From contig JWZX01001652.1 of NCBI GenBank assembly GCA_001275005.1, positions 1-12,382 of the forward strand: DNA of 12,382 bases, given 5' to 3'. Each line of letters begins with the position of its first letter. Within the stretch, counting starts at the first letter, position 1. This DNA comes from Chrysochromulina tobinii (Eukaryota > Haptophyta > Prymnesiales > Chrysochromulinaceae). This document shows positions 1 to 6,980 of this stretch, piece after piece. Made by a program: the position numbers and the translations under genes. Below the pieces are notes generated by a model. That model did no database searches and was not told the origin of the DNA. It saw only the letters and a list, made by a program, of their open reading frames with translations.

Positions 1-220
1 CGCCGCCGCCTCGGCCGCCGCCGCCTCGGCCGCCGCCGCCTCGGCCGCCGCCGCCTCCGCCGCAGCCGCAGCGGCCTCTGCCACCGCCGCCTCCGCCGAA
101 GCCGCCTCCGCCGAAGCCGCCTCGGCCGCCGCCACCTCGGCCCCAGCCACCTCGGCCGCCGCCACCTCGGCCCCAGCCACCTCGGCCGCCCCCACCTCAG
201 CCACCGCCGCCGCCTCGGCC
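1..220. repeat. GCC-rich tandem repeats, 15 and 30 bp units
   Basis: Positions 1-60 hold four 15-bp units of the type cgccgccgcctcggc (the last one diverged). Positions 91-105 and 106-120 are two identical 15-bp units. Positions 121-150 and 151-180 are two identical 30-bp units, followed by a diverged third. All unit lengths are multiples of three, so on the minus strand the array encodes AEAAA and EVAGAEVAAA peptide repeats within the partial gene. Confidence 0.85.
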
Positions 221-735
221 GCAGCCTTCTCGGCCGCTGCCTTCTCTGCCGCTGCTCTCTTGGCCATTGCATTCTCGGCAGCTGCCGTACCCAAGGCGAA
301 CTTTGTTGCCCTGTCCACTGCCGCCCTTTCGGCCCCAGCCCTAAAGAGTGCCATCCCCTCGGCAGCCAAAGCCTCAGAGGCTGCCATCTCGGCCACCTCA
401 TTCTCGGCCGCCAATTTGTTGGCGGCTGCCATCTCGGCCACCGCCCTCTCGGCTGCCAACATATTAGCACCCATTGTCTCGGCCCATGCCTCTGCTAACG
501 GAGAGGTTGAAGCCAAGCCAGCTTCCCTGTAGGGTGATGCCTTTTCAAATGTTGCCGCCATGCCTCCCTCGCAGACGGGCTCCAATGCCACATCTCCTTC
601 TCGCCGACCGGCAGCACGCTGCAGCCGTCGCGAGCTGATCGTCGAGGCAAGTGATTGCCTGTGACTCCTGTCCGATGCAAATGCAGGCCTGTGCGTCGGG
701 GCCGGTGGGAGAGGGAGTACTATCGGCCTCACCAT
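1..735 (-). CDS. Ala/Glu-rich helical repeat protein, 3' end outside window
   Basis: I do not recognise this protein. The minus strand is open from ATG at 735 to the window edge (245 residues seen, no stop). Residues 1-58 are Pro/Arg/Ser-rich. From about residue 80 the sequence becomes Ala/Glu/Met/Lys helix-forming (for example LAAERAVAEMAAANKLAAENE), and it ends in pentad-like AEAAA repeats encoded by 15-bp DNA repeats. An alternative start is the ATG at 561 (residue 59, MAATFEK), where the helical character soon begins. I chose this frame because it alone stays open through both the repeat and the non-repetitive part, and because the non-repetitive part still reads as amphipathic helix. The other minus frame would give Gly/Arg, and the plus strand gives Ala/Ser with a stop near 530. 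A stop at 808-810 separates it from an upstream open stretch in the same frame. A long single-helix or coiled-coil structural role is inference. An unseen 5' exon is possible. Confidence 0.55.
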   Translation of the reverse strand, partial: MVRPIVLPLPPAPTHRPAFASDRSHRQSLASTISSRRLQRAAGRREGDVALEPVCEGGMAATFEKASPYREAGLASTSPLAEAWAETMGANMLAAERAVAEMAAANKLAAENEVAEMAASEALAAEGMALFRAGAERAAVDRATKFALGTAAAENAMAKRAAAEKAAAEKAAAEAAAVAEVGAAEVAGAEVAAAEVAGAEVAAAEAASAEAASAEAAVAEAAAAAAEAAAAEAAAAEAAAAEAAA

Positions 736-1165
736 AGATCGAAAAGTTTGAGTACCGTTTCGGGATGTTAGGTGCCCACGAGACTCCCACGGGAGCGTCA
801 ATTCGAGCTACACGAGGACGTTGCTTGATGTGTTTGTGGTGGTTGAAGAGTCTGACCTGGCCGAAAGTGAAAAAACTTTGGAGAAAAATTCACCAGAGTC
901 TCGCAGTACCCAGGCAGCTCCGCTCGTAAGTCCGGTACATGAGCGGTTCAAGGAGCGGTTTTTCCTAGCGCTGATAGGATCTCTAAGGGGTCCCTCTTCA
1001 AAATGTGACAGTGGGAGTGTCAGGTCAGTGTCATCGCAAAGCACTGAGCTTTCCTGAGCGGGTGCCGCGACCCCCGGTCCCCCGGTTAAATCTGCGCATC
1101 TCCGCCAAAACGCGGACACAGTCACACTCTCCCCTCGCGGCGCGCTATATGGATACTACTGAGGC
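736..1165. other. Intergenic, no supported gene
   Basis: This 430-bp stretch lies between the 5' end of the Ala/Glu gene and the 3' end of the permease gene, both on the minus strand. It is visibly less GC-rich and less repetitive than its flanks. Open frames of about 80-105 codons exist on both strands, but they begin at non-ATG codons and show no recognisable domain. It should contain the permease 3' UTR and the promoter or 5' leader of the next gene. A short inverted repeat (tgaca/tgtca, 1006-1022) and a doubled gagcggtt near 940-960 are visible but not distinctive. Confidence 0.5.
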
Positions 1166-2740
1166 TTATGTTGGATGGGACTGGAGAGGCTTGCATGGCT
1201 CATATGTTTGTCTCGGACCGTCATCGCCGTTGAGCATCGTGATGATGGTGACGGCGGTCGCGGTGATGCCGAGCGCCGCCCCTCCAAGTAAGAGCGCGCG
1301 GCACGCGAGGCCGTTTTGGAGGCCACGCGTCTCGGGCAGGTCGAGGTGCAGCCCGAAGACCGCAGGCAGCACGAAGCACACAAAGGCGGACGAAGTGCTG
1401 CCCATCAGCTGGAAGACGATGTTGATGCCTGGTACGTGGAGGGCGATGAGGAGTCCCGAGCCGGCGATGAACAGAGTCCACCCCACGTGGCGCACCGTCC
1501 GATCGACCTCGCTAAACCGCCCGCAGATGAGCACGTCGAGGGTGTAACGGCACGGATGAATGTTGAGCGGGAACGCCATCACGACGCTCAAAGCCATCGC
1601 GACGAAGGCGACCTGCATCATGCGCGACGTCGGCGCCGACGACGTCACGCAGTAATTGCCGAGCAGGTTGCCGTTCGGAGATTTGGGAGCGTCTCGGTAG
1701 CCCGCAAGCCCGACGAGCATGTAGCTCGTGGCGCAGAGCGCCATGCAGCGGCCTGAGACGATGCTCATGCGGCGCGGCGTGCGCTGCGGCAGCTCCTCGA
1801 ACAACGAGGGCACGTTGACCTGCATCGTGAAGGCAAACATGATGATCGAGAACGCCTCGAGACTTCCCCACGAGAGAGTGAGTAGGTAGACGCCGTCGCT
1901 GCGCCCGTAGAGCGCTGCCGCGGCCGCGTCGAGGTCGTCGGTGTGCCCGTACACGCGTGAGATGAGCGCGTGCGCCACGACCGAGAGGACGAGGTAGAAG
2001 AGCGAAAGCACGCCGAGGAGCGATGAACATTGCAATGCCGAGAGGCGCTCGACGAGCGAGAGAGGCAGCATGCAAGTGGCCCAGAAGAGGCACATGACGA
2101 CCTGCCGGTCGAGCCAGGGCGCAACGTCCTGCACCGGCTTGAGCAGCAACACCGGCTCGAGTAGGTCGCCCACCGCCACAGTGTATGCGATCACAGAGCC
2201 AAAGCAGAAGACGAGAATGTTGACCTCCACCACAAAGCCCATCGTCTTGCCAAAGCAATACACTGTGAGCTCCTCGTAGGACTTGGCGCCGGACACAGTG
2301 ATCGCGCCTACGAGCAAAGAGACGCTGTAATGCGCTGCGGAGGCCGTGACCGCAATCGCCAATGCTCCACCCACCACGCCAAGGCGCCGGAAGGCGTATG
2401 GCAACGAGAGGGCACCAGCCCCAAGGGTGGCGGAGCACATGTTCCACACAGTGCCCCAAAGATCAGCGTGTTCCTTGTCAAATGGCGGCTCCTTTTCGGG
2501 GAAATGCCTCAACGCCGCATCTGCCGTGTGTGACCGCGGGATGAGAAGCCGGTCCCCAAGTTCTGAGCTCGGCTTCATAAGTGGCTCAAGGTCGGGCAGG
2601 TAGCCCTGGCGCGAGAGTGGTGTGCCTCGCAAATCCAAGGCAGGCGGTGCAGAGCTTGGCATACTCTTACTCGATCGCTGCACCATGGGAGTCTCCATGG
2701 TGGACCGCGATGTTGCGGCCTCCGCCACCGCCGTACGCAT
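1166..2740 (-). CDS. Amino acid/auxin permease family transporter (SLC38-like)
   Basis: This is a predicted multi-pass membrane transporter of the AAAP (Aa_trans) family, which moves amino acids with H+ or Na+. It has 524 residues from the first true ATG at 2740. The frame is open further upstream, but only from a non-ATG codon, and a later ATG at 2698 is also possible. About 95 hydrophilic residues precede the family hallmark at roughly 96-118 (GTVWNMCSATLGAGALSLPY), where the GAG motif marks the unwound first helix. Eleven hydrophobic segments follow the family pattern, roughly at 96-118, 121-146, 167-194, 214-230, 239-260, 284-310, 333-348, 374-396, 419-444, 446-464 and 482-503. AFPLNIHPCR at about 389-398 matches the conserved SLC38 region in helix 8. 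No intron is seen. The substrate and the membrane (plasma, vacuole or plastid) cannot be read from the sequence. The gene is divergent from the IF-2 gene. Confidence 0.9.
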   Translation of the reverse strand: MRTAVAEAATSRSTMETPMVQRSSKSMPSSAPPALDLRGTPLSRQGYLPDLEPLMKPSSELGDRLLIPRSHTADAALRHFPEKEPPFDKEHADLWGTVWNMCSATLGAGALSLPYAFRRLGVVGGALAIAVTASAAHYSVSLLVGAITVSGAKSYEELTVYCFGKTMGFVVEVNILVFCFGSVIAYTVAVGDLLEPVLLLKPVQDVAPWLDRQVVMCLFWATCMLPLSLVERLSALQCSSLLGVLSLFYLVLSVVAHALISRVYGHTDDLDAAAAALYGRSDGVYLLTLSWGSLEAFSIIMFAFTMQVNVPSLFEELPQRTPRRMSIVSGRCMALCATSYMLVGLAGYRDAPKSPNGNLLGNYCVTSSAPTSRMMQVAFVAMALSVVMAFPLNIHPCRYTLDVLICGRFSEVDRTVRHVGWTLFIAGSGLLIALHVPGINIVFQLMGSTSSAFVCFVLPAVFGLHLDLPETRGLQNGLACRALLLGGAALGITATAVTIITMLNGDDGPRQTYEPCKPLQSHPT

Positions 2741-2856
2741 CGCACGAACGCCGACGTCCACGGCGGGCGCGGGCGCGGCCCGACACCTCCGCGCCCGCGA
2801 GGCCGCGAGGCCTCGAAAAGTCAAATAACGTCGAATCGGACGCGAGTGCAATTAAC

Positions 2857-2862
2857 CACGTG
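2857..2862. promoter_or_regulatory. CACGTG (G-box/E-box) palindrome
   Basis: A perfect six-base CACGTG, extended as ccacgtgcg, lies in the AT-richer centre of the divergent intergenic region. The hexamer by itself is common by chance. Its value comes only from its central place between two divergent genes. Confidence 0.3.
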
Positions 2863-2920
2863 CGTATACTGCTTTCCCCGTTACATGTACTCGTGGTAAA
2901 GTCGTCGGACAGGTGTGAAA

Positions 2921-2974
2921 ATGGGCGATCTGGTAGAACGAGGTCTCGAGCTTGGAGATAGAGCCCGAGAGTAG
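2921..2974 (+). other. Possible 17-codon uORF upstream of IF-2
   Basis: Starting in a good context (A at -3, G at +4: gaaaATGG), this small ORF reads MGDLVERGLELGDRARE and stops at TAG, 59 bp before the IF-2 start. It matters only if transcription of IF-2 begins upstream of 2921, which the sequence does not show. Confidence 0.25.
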
Positions 2975-3033
2975 GAAGAGAGCTGGACCGTGCCCAACAT
3001 CGGTGTCTCCCCATCGATCTTGCTGCGCTGACC

Positions 3034-5718
3034 ATGCTGCTGCTGGCAGTGAGCTTGCTCGCTACAGGTTCATACGTGCGCCCTCCGTCCGCCGTGCGGC
3101 ACGCGAGCCTCGTGGTGCATCCGCGCGTGCTCAGGACAGCCACCTGCACTGCAACGGAGGTCTCATTACCAGCGGCAGACAGTGCAGCGGCAGACAGTGC
3201 AGCAGCAGATGGCCTGGGTGACGTCCAGCCGTCCCGCCCACCGCAGCAGCGCTATGACAACCGCGATGATAGAGGTCGCGGCAGAGGTCGTGGCTACAAC
3301 CGTGACGACCGCGGCGAACGTGGCGATCGCGGTGACCGCGGTGACCGTGGCGACCGAGGAGATCGTGACGCCGATCGCGAAAACCGCGGCCCAGTGCTCG
3401 TGCTCACCAGTCCAATGTACCTGCAGCGCATTCGGTTACCGCCACCGCCGCCGCGGTCATTCGACTCGCGCGAGTACGGACAGCGGGGGAGCGGCCGCGG
3501 CGGATCGGACATGGATCGCGGCCGGGGCCGCGGCGGACCGGATGCACGTCCCCGGTCATTCGGCGCGCCGCCAGGTGGAGCAGATCTTGCGAGGGATCCG
3601 GACGCGGCGATTCCCACCGGAGAGTCCGCGAAGCCGACGGCTCTGCGGCGGCTCGCCGTGAACAAGGACAAGGACAAAGGCAAGGGCAAGGGCAGCGGTG
3701 TGGAAGAGGAGCGAGCTCCCAAGAAAGCTGTCAAGGGCAAGGAGGAGCGCCGTGGCGGTGGCGGCCTGCTGAGCTCGGACGAAAAGGTCGCGATGGCGCG
3801 CAACCCGCGCAAAAAGGGCGCCAAGGGCAACGCGGGCGTGGCGGCGCCGGTGCAGACGGGCCCTGCGAAGGTGACTTTGGGCGAGGCTATCACCGTCGGC
3901 GATCTGGCGCGCGCGCTGAACGTGGGGGCGGCGTCCGTGGTCAAGGATCTGATGAAGATGGGCGTGCTCGCCTCGATCACGCAGTTCATCGACGCGGACA
4001 CCGCGCAGAAGATCGCCGAGGGCTACGGCGCCGAGGTGACGCGCGGCGAGGCGCTCGAGGATGCCGAGGGCGCAGACGTGTCGGCTCTCGGTATCCTCGA
4101 GGACGAGGATGAGGACAAGACCCTGCAGCGCCGACCTCCGGTCGTGACGATCATGGGCCACGTCGATCACGGGAAGACGTCGCTCCTCGACGCGTACCGG
4201 GCGCGTGCCTTTTCGGCGAGCAGCGTGGCGGCCGGTGAGGCGGGCGGCATCACGCAGAACATCGGCGCGTACACGGTGCCCTTCCCAGAGGGCGTTGGGC
4301 CCGAGGACGAGGCCGGCCGCGCCGTGACCTTCCTCGACACGCCGGGGCACGCGGCCTTCTCGGAGATGCGATCTCGCGGCGCGAACGTGACCGACATCGT
4401 CATCCTCGTGGTCGCGTCGGACGAGGGCGTCATGGAGCAAACGATCTCGTCGATACGCGCGGCCAAGGCGGCCAACGTGCCCGTCATTGTCGCCTTCACC
4501 AAGAGCGACAAGCCCGAGGCGGACATGCCCAAGGTGAAGCTCCAGCTCCTCGAGCACGAGGTGGTCCTCGAGGAGTTTGGTGGCGACGTGCTGCACGCCC
4601 CCGTCTCGGCGAAGACGGGCGACGGCCTCGACACGCTCATGGAGATGATTGCGCTGCAGGCCGATGTGCTCGACATCAAGGCCAACCCGGACCGGCTCGC
4701 GGCCGGTGCAGTCATTGAGGCGCGTCAAGTGACCGGCCAAGGCCCCGTCGCCACCGTGCTCGTCCAAAAGGGCACCCTGCGGGTGGGCGACATCGTGGTG
4801 GCCGGCGCGCAGTGGGGTCGCGTGCGCTCGCTCGTCAACGAGTTTGGTGAGCGCCTTGAGGAGGCACCGCCCTCGGCGGTGGTCGAGCTTGTCGGTCTAT
4901 CGGGCTTGCCCGAGGCAGGCGACCAGCTCACGGCGACGCCCGAGGAGGGAGCGGCGCGCGAGCTCGCCGAGACGCGGCAGCGATTGCTCCGCGACCGGCG
5001 CTCGTCCGCGCTGTTCGCGATGCGAAGCTCGGCCGACCGCGCGGCGTTCCTGAGCGGGCGGGTGGAGGGCGAGTTGCCCACGAAGGTGCTCGACTTTGTG
5101 GTCAAGTGCGACGTACAGGGGTCGGCCGAGGCGCTCTCGCGGGCGGTGGCCGAGCTCAGCGCAGCCGACGACAAGCTGCAGGTGAAGACGCGCGTGCTGC
5201 GCTCGGGCGCGGGCGCCATCACCAACGAGGACATCATGCTCGCGTCGGTTTCGTCGGCGACCATCCTGGGCTTCAACTCGCCCGCAAGTGCGCTGCAGAA
5301 GGAGGAGGCGGCCAAGGTGGGGGTGGCCATCAAGGAGTTCCAGATTGTGTACGACTGCCTCGACGAGGTGAAGGCCATGATGGCCGCCCTCATCAGGCCG
5401 CCGCCCTCGAAGCAGCTTGGCGCTCTCGTGGGCACCCTCGACGTGCTCCAGACGTTCAAGATCGGCGCAGTGGGCAAGGTGGCGGGCTGCAAGGTGGTCT
5501 CGGGCTTCGTGCGCGTCGGGTGCAACATCCGCATCCTGCGCGGCAACATCATCGAATACGAGGGCAAGTTGCAGTCGCTGCGCTCGTTTAAAGATCTCGT
5601 GGAGCGGGTGGACGTGGGCAGCGAGTGCGGCATCTCCTTTGAGGATTATCAGGGCATGGAGCCCGACGACCGCGTCGAGGCATACGCGGCGCGCGACGCC
5701 GTCGGTGACGACGACTGA
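3034..5718 (+). CDS. infB: Translation initiation factor IF-2, organellar (probably plastid)
   Basis: This bacterial-type initiation GTPase brings initiator fMet-tRNA to the small organellar ribosome subunit. It has 894 residues and the ATG has a good context (gaccATG). Residues 1-15 are a signal-peptide-like hydrophobic stretch (MLLLAVSLLATGS), then a basic Ser/Arg-rich region with Tyr just after a plausible cleavage site, fitting the bipartite presequence of secondary plastids. A disordered Arg/Gly/Asp region follows (about 75-180), then a Lys-rich stretch (205-265). The IF2_N domain is at about 284-332. The GTPase domain has G1 GHVDHGKT (375-382), G2 GGITQ (404-408), G3 DTPGH (435-439), G4 TKSD (489-492) and G5 SAK (525-527). 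Domain II is at about 555-640, the IF-2 core domain at 683-770, and the fMet-tRNA-binding C2 domain at 785-885. G4 is unusual, since bacterial IF-2 has NKxD. Plastid rather than mitochondrial destination is inference. Confidence 0.93.
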   Translation: MLLLAVSLLATGSYVRPPSAVRHASLVVHPRVLRTATCTATEVSLPAADSAAADSAAADGLGDVQPSRPPQQRYDNRDDRGRGRGRGYNRDDRGERGDRGDRGDRGDRGDRDADRENRGPVLVLTSPMYLQRIRLPPPPPRSFDSREYGQRGSGRGGSDMDRGRGRGGPDARPRSFGAPPGGADLARDPDAAIPTGESAKPTALRRLAVNKDKDKGKGKGSGVEEERAPKKAVKGKEERRGGGGLLSSDEKVAMARNPRKKGAKGNAGVAAPVQTGPAKVTLGEAITVGDLARALNVGAASVVKDLMKMGVLASITQFIDADTAQKIAEGYGAEVTRGEALEDAEGADVSALGILEDEDEDKTLQRRPPVVTIMGHVDHGKTSLLDAYRARAFSASSVAAGEAGGITQNIGAYTVPFPEGVGPEDEAGRAVTFLDTPGHAAFSEMRSRGANVTDIVILVVASDEGVMEQTISSIRAAKAANVPVIVAFTKSDKPEADMPKVKLQLLEHEVVLEEFGGDVLHAPVSAKTGDGLDTLMEMIALQADVLDIKANPDRLAAGAVIEARQVTGQGPVATVLVQKGTLRVGDIVVAGAQWGRVRSLVNEFGERLEEAPPSAVVELVGLSGLPEAGDQLTATPEEGAARELAETRQRLLRDRRSSALFAMRSSADRAAFLSGRVEGELPTKVLDFVVKCDVQGSAEALSRAVAELSAADDKLQVKTRVLRSGAGAITNEDIMLASVSSATILGFNSPASALQKEEAAKVGVAIKEFQIVYDCLDEVKAMMAALIRPPPSKQLGALVGTLDVLQTFKIGAVGKVAGCKVVSGFVRVGCNIRILRGNIIEYEGKLQSLRSFKDLVERVDVGSECGISFEDYQGMEPDDRVEAYAARDAVGDDD
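3322..3366 (+). repeat. 9-bp tandem repeats encoding (RGD)n in IF-2 leader
   Basis: Residues 97-111 of the IF-2 precursor read as five consecutive Arg-Gly-Asp units, encoded by variants of the 9-mer cgcggtgac. Flanking sequence is similarly Arg/Gly/Asp-rich (RGRGRG at 80-86 and 162-166). The repeats lie between the presequence and the IF2_N domain, a region that is variable and disordered in IF-2 proteins. Confidence 0.8.
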
Positions 5719-6016
5719 GCACGGCATGTGCATACTGCTGTATGATGAATCCTCCTACCCCCCTTGCTGCAGCGGCGCTGCCCTGTACCTCAGACGATGA
5801 TATCGTGACCATACGTTGGTTGTGTTGAGATCGCTGCTGTTGCCGCCGCCTGGTGTAGGCGGGGAGATTTGTCGAGCATGGCGCCATGCATGGCGTAATA
5901 ACATGGCGTGTGGGGGCCGCCTATTTGTGGCGCGACGTGGGTGAGAGAGAGATGACACGAGGGAGCAAAAGTGGAACAATTGTGAAACTTGACGAAACCG
6001 CCCGACGCGATTCGCA
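5719..6016. other. Intergenic between IF-2 and secreted-protein gene
   Basis: These 298 bp contain no supported gene. They should hold the IF-2 3' UTR and the promoter of the next gene. Visible structure is a pair of overlapping 14-bp perfect palindromes at 5876-5895 and a small ccgcc...ggcgg hairpin at 5846-5862. Confidence 0.5.
5876..5895. repeat. Two overlapping 14-bp perfect palindromes
   Basis: gcatggcgccatgc (5876-5889) and cgccatgcatggcg (5882-5895) are each perfectly self-complementary and share eight bases, and another atggcg follows at about 5903. As RNA this could form alternative hairpins. As DNA it could be a dyad protein-binding site. Confidence 0.6.
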
Positions 6017-6826
6017 ATGAGGAATCGATCTTCGCTTGCTTCTCTGGCGGGTTTTCTCGCATGGTCGGCCAGCGCCTTCGCAACTGACATTTACGTCACT
6101 GGCTTCGACGATTACGACACTGGCACGCTGAGCGGCCAGGCGGCGTGGTTTGGCCCGACCGGCACGTGGGCCGTGAGCGGCTCAACAAACAGTCCGTTCG
6201 TGCCCGGCTCGGTGATCGGTCCCGGCGTACAACCTGGAGTGGACCCCGTCGGTGGCAAGGGCAAGATGGTTCGTCTCTGCACGGAGCGATTCCTCGACGG
6301 ACGCACAAAGGCGTGGCTTGATCTCCTGAACAGCGGCAAGTGGGCTGCGGCGAGTGCTGGCAGCAACTCAGTGCTCGAGACGAAGGTGAAGCTCTTCATT
6401 CCGAGTGGGCAGCCCGTGACGTGCTCGTTCGGCATCATGATCTCGAAGAGCTCGTACGAGACGGCTGGCGGCTTCCTCGTGAGCGCGCAAACCGGCGCGG
6501 TCAGCCTGATGAATAACGGCTATGCGCCTGCGAACCGCACGGCGACGGGTGCGACCGTCAGACTGAATGCGTGGAACGAGTTCACCTACCGCTGTGACGT
6601 CTCGAACGGCGAGGGCAAGCTGCTCGTGAATGGCGCGGTCGTCGCCACGCAGAACACGATGCTCTCAGGCAGCGTGTACGCGTCGAACCTGTTCGCGACC
6701 ACCGACTCGTCGCCCGGAACGAGCAACGCCTTCGGCTTCTTCGACGATCTTTCGATCGCGGCGGTGGGCACTGAGCTCGAATCGATCGAAAGGGGATTTA
6801 AAGGACAGCGGCGTGAAATGGCCTAA
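6017..6826 (+). CDS. Secreted protein of bacterial type, probable jelly-roll domain
   Basis: This 269-residue intronless protein has no function that I can name. Residues 1-23 form a clear signal peptide: basic MRNR, a hydrophobic core, then SASAFA before Thr-Asp. The mature start (DIYVTGFDDYDTGTLSGQAA, 24-43) and the last strand (FGFFDDLSIAAV, about 239-250) frame a domain that resembles concanavalin A-like (LamG-type) jelly-roll proteins common in secreted proteins of Planctomycetes and related bacteria. In those proteins an opening of the type FDxYxxGTLxGQ and a closing FDNLSV strand are typical. The segment AWNEFTYRCDVSNGEGKLLV (190-209) followed by NGAVVAT fits the strand-turn-strand of such domains. 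This is pattern recognition, not a search result. The last 18 residues (TELESIERGFKGQRREMA) look like read-through tail, and no bacterial sorting signal follows. Flanking eukaryotic genes argue against contamination. Bacterial origin by transfer is inference. Confidence 0.7.
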   Translation: MRNRSSLASLAGFLAWSASAFATDIYVTGFDDYDTGTLSGQAAWFGPTGTWAVSGSTNSPFVPGSVIGPGVQPGVDPVGGKGKMVRLCTERFLDGRTKAWLDLLNSGKWAAASAGSNSVLETKVKLFIPSGQPVTCSFGIMISKSSYETAGGFLVSAQTGAVSLMNNGYAPANRTATGATVRLNAWNEFTYRCDVSNGEGKLLVNGAVVATQNTMLSGSVYASNLFATTDSSPGTSNAFGFFDDLSIAAVGTELESIERGFKGQRREMA

Positions 6827-6980
6827 TCTCAAAACCCGCTGACAGAGATGTGTGCGCTCTCGAGGACGCAGCGCGCGTGGTCCCCAAAAAAAAGACCCTG
6901 TTCACAGCCCATTCACACGACGGCGAAGGTGCGGTCCCGGACACGTATCGTCTCCGTTCCTGGCGATTTCTTCGCCATCC

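Larger units (their letters stand above)
2741..3033. promoter_or_regulatory. Divergent promoter region between permease and IF-2
   Basis: These 293 bp separate the two start codons, so the promoters and 5' leaders of both genes must lie here unless an upstream exon exists. The half near the permease is very GC-rich, and the centre (about 2820-2920) is more AT-rich. A perfect CACGTG palindrome lies at 2857-2862, almost in the middle. In plants this is the G-box bound by bZIP/bHLH factors; a similar role here is inference. An ATG-initiated 17-codon ORF sits at 2921-2974. Confidence 0.6.

Noticed and set aside
260-532. Plus-strand 90-codon ORF rich in Ala/Ser
   Set aside because: It is the reverse reading of the Ala/Glu helical frame. 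Composition follows the repeat, and there is no signal or domain.
808-1125. Minus-strand 105-codon open stretch upstream of the Ala/Glu gene, as a 5' exon
   Set aside because: It starts at a non-ATG codon. No convincing donor/acceptor pair bridges the stop at 808-810, and no domain is visible.
3294-5733. Long minus-strand ORFs opposite IF-2 (up to about 400 codons)
   Set aside because: GC-rich codon bias leaves antisense frames open. The products are Arg/His/Leu mixtures with no domain, while the sense frame is a complete IF-2.
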